NCBI GenBank assembly: GCA_019322815.1
Contig: JAHWIB010000063.1
Span: 1 to 5,703 of the forward strand
Reading direction: 5' to 3'
Origin: Candidatus Woesearchaeota archaeon
GTDB lineage: Archaea > Nanobdellota > Nanobdellia > Woesearchaeales > WJKL01
Length of the DNA stretch: 5,703 nt
The notes beneath the pieces were generated by a model. It was not told the origin of the DNA and did no database searches. It worked only from the letters and a program-made list of their open reading frames with translations. Shown one piece after another: positions 5,016 to 5,703 of this stretch; the stretch's first letter is position 1; every line of letters starts with the position of its first letter. Position numbers and translations under genes: made by a program.

Positions 5016-5703
5016 TTAATAATAAAACCATGGTCCAATCCCATGACTCCCTGTTGTTCTTCCATATAATCTTACTCTTTTCCTTTTGGTATCATGCTGG
5101 ATTATAAGATCTTGAGGAAGCTCATCTATTTCTCTGCCATTAATCCTTGCAGGGATTCCATCTTCTGAATAAAAGATAAAATAACCATATGATTGACCTG
5201 GATAAAATCTAGTCTCTTCTGGCATTAAAATTTGTAATACACCCATACCTTTCCTATTTAATTGAGACAATTCTATATTAGTTATAGAAAGTGTAGAATC
5301 TGACCAGTATTGTTGTATTAAATTTTGTCCTACAGAAAAACTAGGAAATTGACAGGGTTTAGGATTAAGATTTAATTCATAAGGAGATTTAAATATATCA
5401 TCTTTTATATTGATATTAGTTTTATATTTTAATTTTAATGTTGGTGCTACATAATCAGAATTCCACACTTCTGGTCTGTGCCTTGAAAAAGAAGGCAAGG
5501 TTTTTGCAATAACTGGATCTCTTACTTCTATCAATTTATCCGGTCTAGATGGATCCAATAATATCCATTTCTGTGTTGTTAATGCTATAAATTCATAGGT
5601 CTTTAATTTCTTTAGTTTGTTCTTCTCTGAATTAGTAAGAGAAAAATCAGCTGCTATTGCATCTGCACTTTTTGACTTTTGAGTAAAAGCCATACCATAA
5701 GGA
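5016..5703 (-). CDS. Unrecognised beta-rich soluble protein, possibly truncated at its N-terminus by the window edge
   Basis: At least 225 residues from the ATG at 5693 (MAFTQKSKSADAIAADFSLT). The frame stays open through the last three upstream codons (Pro-Tyr-Gly) to the window edge and no ribosome site is visible, so the true start may lie outside. There is no signal peptide or membrane helix. Residues 20-32 are lysine-rich and helical; from 33 on the protein is mostly short beta segments with many Tyr, Pro and Asn, for example YEFIALTTQKWILLDPSR (33-50), LKLKYKTNINIKDD (86-99), VLQILMPEETRFYPGQSYG (152-170) and RKRVRLYGRTTGSHG (204-218). It ends in the aromatic PWFYY. This composition fits a structural, binding or virion-type beta-sandwich protein, but no family is recognised. 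It sits first in the visible four-gene block, one base (or a 50-base overlap) before the paralog pair. Confidence 0.75.
   Translation of the reverse strand, partial: PYGMAFTQKSKSADAIAADFSLTNSEKNKLKKLKTYEFIALTTQKWILLDPSRPDKLIEVRDPVIAKTLPSFSRHRPEVWNSDYVAPTLKLKYKTNINIKDDIFKSPYELNLNPKPCQFPSFSVGQNLIQQYWSDSTLSITNIELSQLNRKGMGVLQILMPEETRFYPGQSYGYFIFYSEDGIPARINGREIDELPQDLIIQHDTKRKRVRLYGRTTGSHGIGPWFYY

Overview
The window reads as DNA from an archaeon, or from an element that replicates in one. It is AT-rich (about 28% GC in a 240-base stretch I counted by hand) and every supported gene lies on the minus strand. The only real gap between genes (3219-3255) holds an archaeal-type promoter: a purine-rich BRE followed by TTTAAATA, placed so that transcription would begin within a few bases of the next ATG (a leaderless start). 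Genes inside the operons use Shine-Dalgarno sites instead (AAGGAGGAT, GAGGGTGA, GGAGAA). The base composition, small tightly packed genes and GT-C-type membrane enzyme would suit a DPANN-type archaeon or an archaeal plasmid, virus or giant extrachromosomal element. No marker gene settles which.

Read in the direction of transcription (right to left), the first block (5703-3256) is four unrecognised genes: a beta-rich soluble protein of at least 225 residues, two adjacent proteins that look like diverged paralogs (an alpha/beta N-terminal domain plus a coiled coil), and a three-helix membrane protein with a cytosolic or external C-terminal domain. They are joined by ATGA overlaps or a one-base gap, so they probably work as one complex at the membrane. 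The function is unknown.

The second block (3218-1) starts at the promoter. It begins with a 53-residue four-cysteine protein, easily missed because it is so short. Next comes a 586-residue multi-pass membrane protein resembling GT-C glycosyltransferases or oligosaccharyltransferases, then an HNH nuclease with a basic/acidic coiled-coil tail, a lysine-rich zinc-ribbon protein, a class I SAM-dependent methyltransferase, and the first 27 codons of a membrane or secreted protein cut off by the window edge. Every junction in this block overlaps by 1, 4 or 14 bases.

The membrane enzyme, the methyltransferase and the truncated membrane gene are compatible with surface glycan or lipid modification. 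The HNH/zinc-ribbon pair between them looks like a small nucleic-acid-acting cassette of the sort common in viruses and mobile elements. No tRNA, rRNA, CRISPR array, insertion sequence or convincing terminator was seen.
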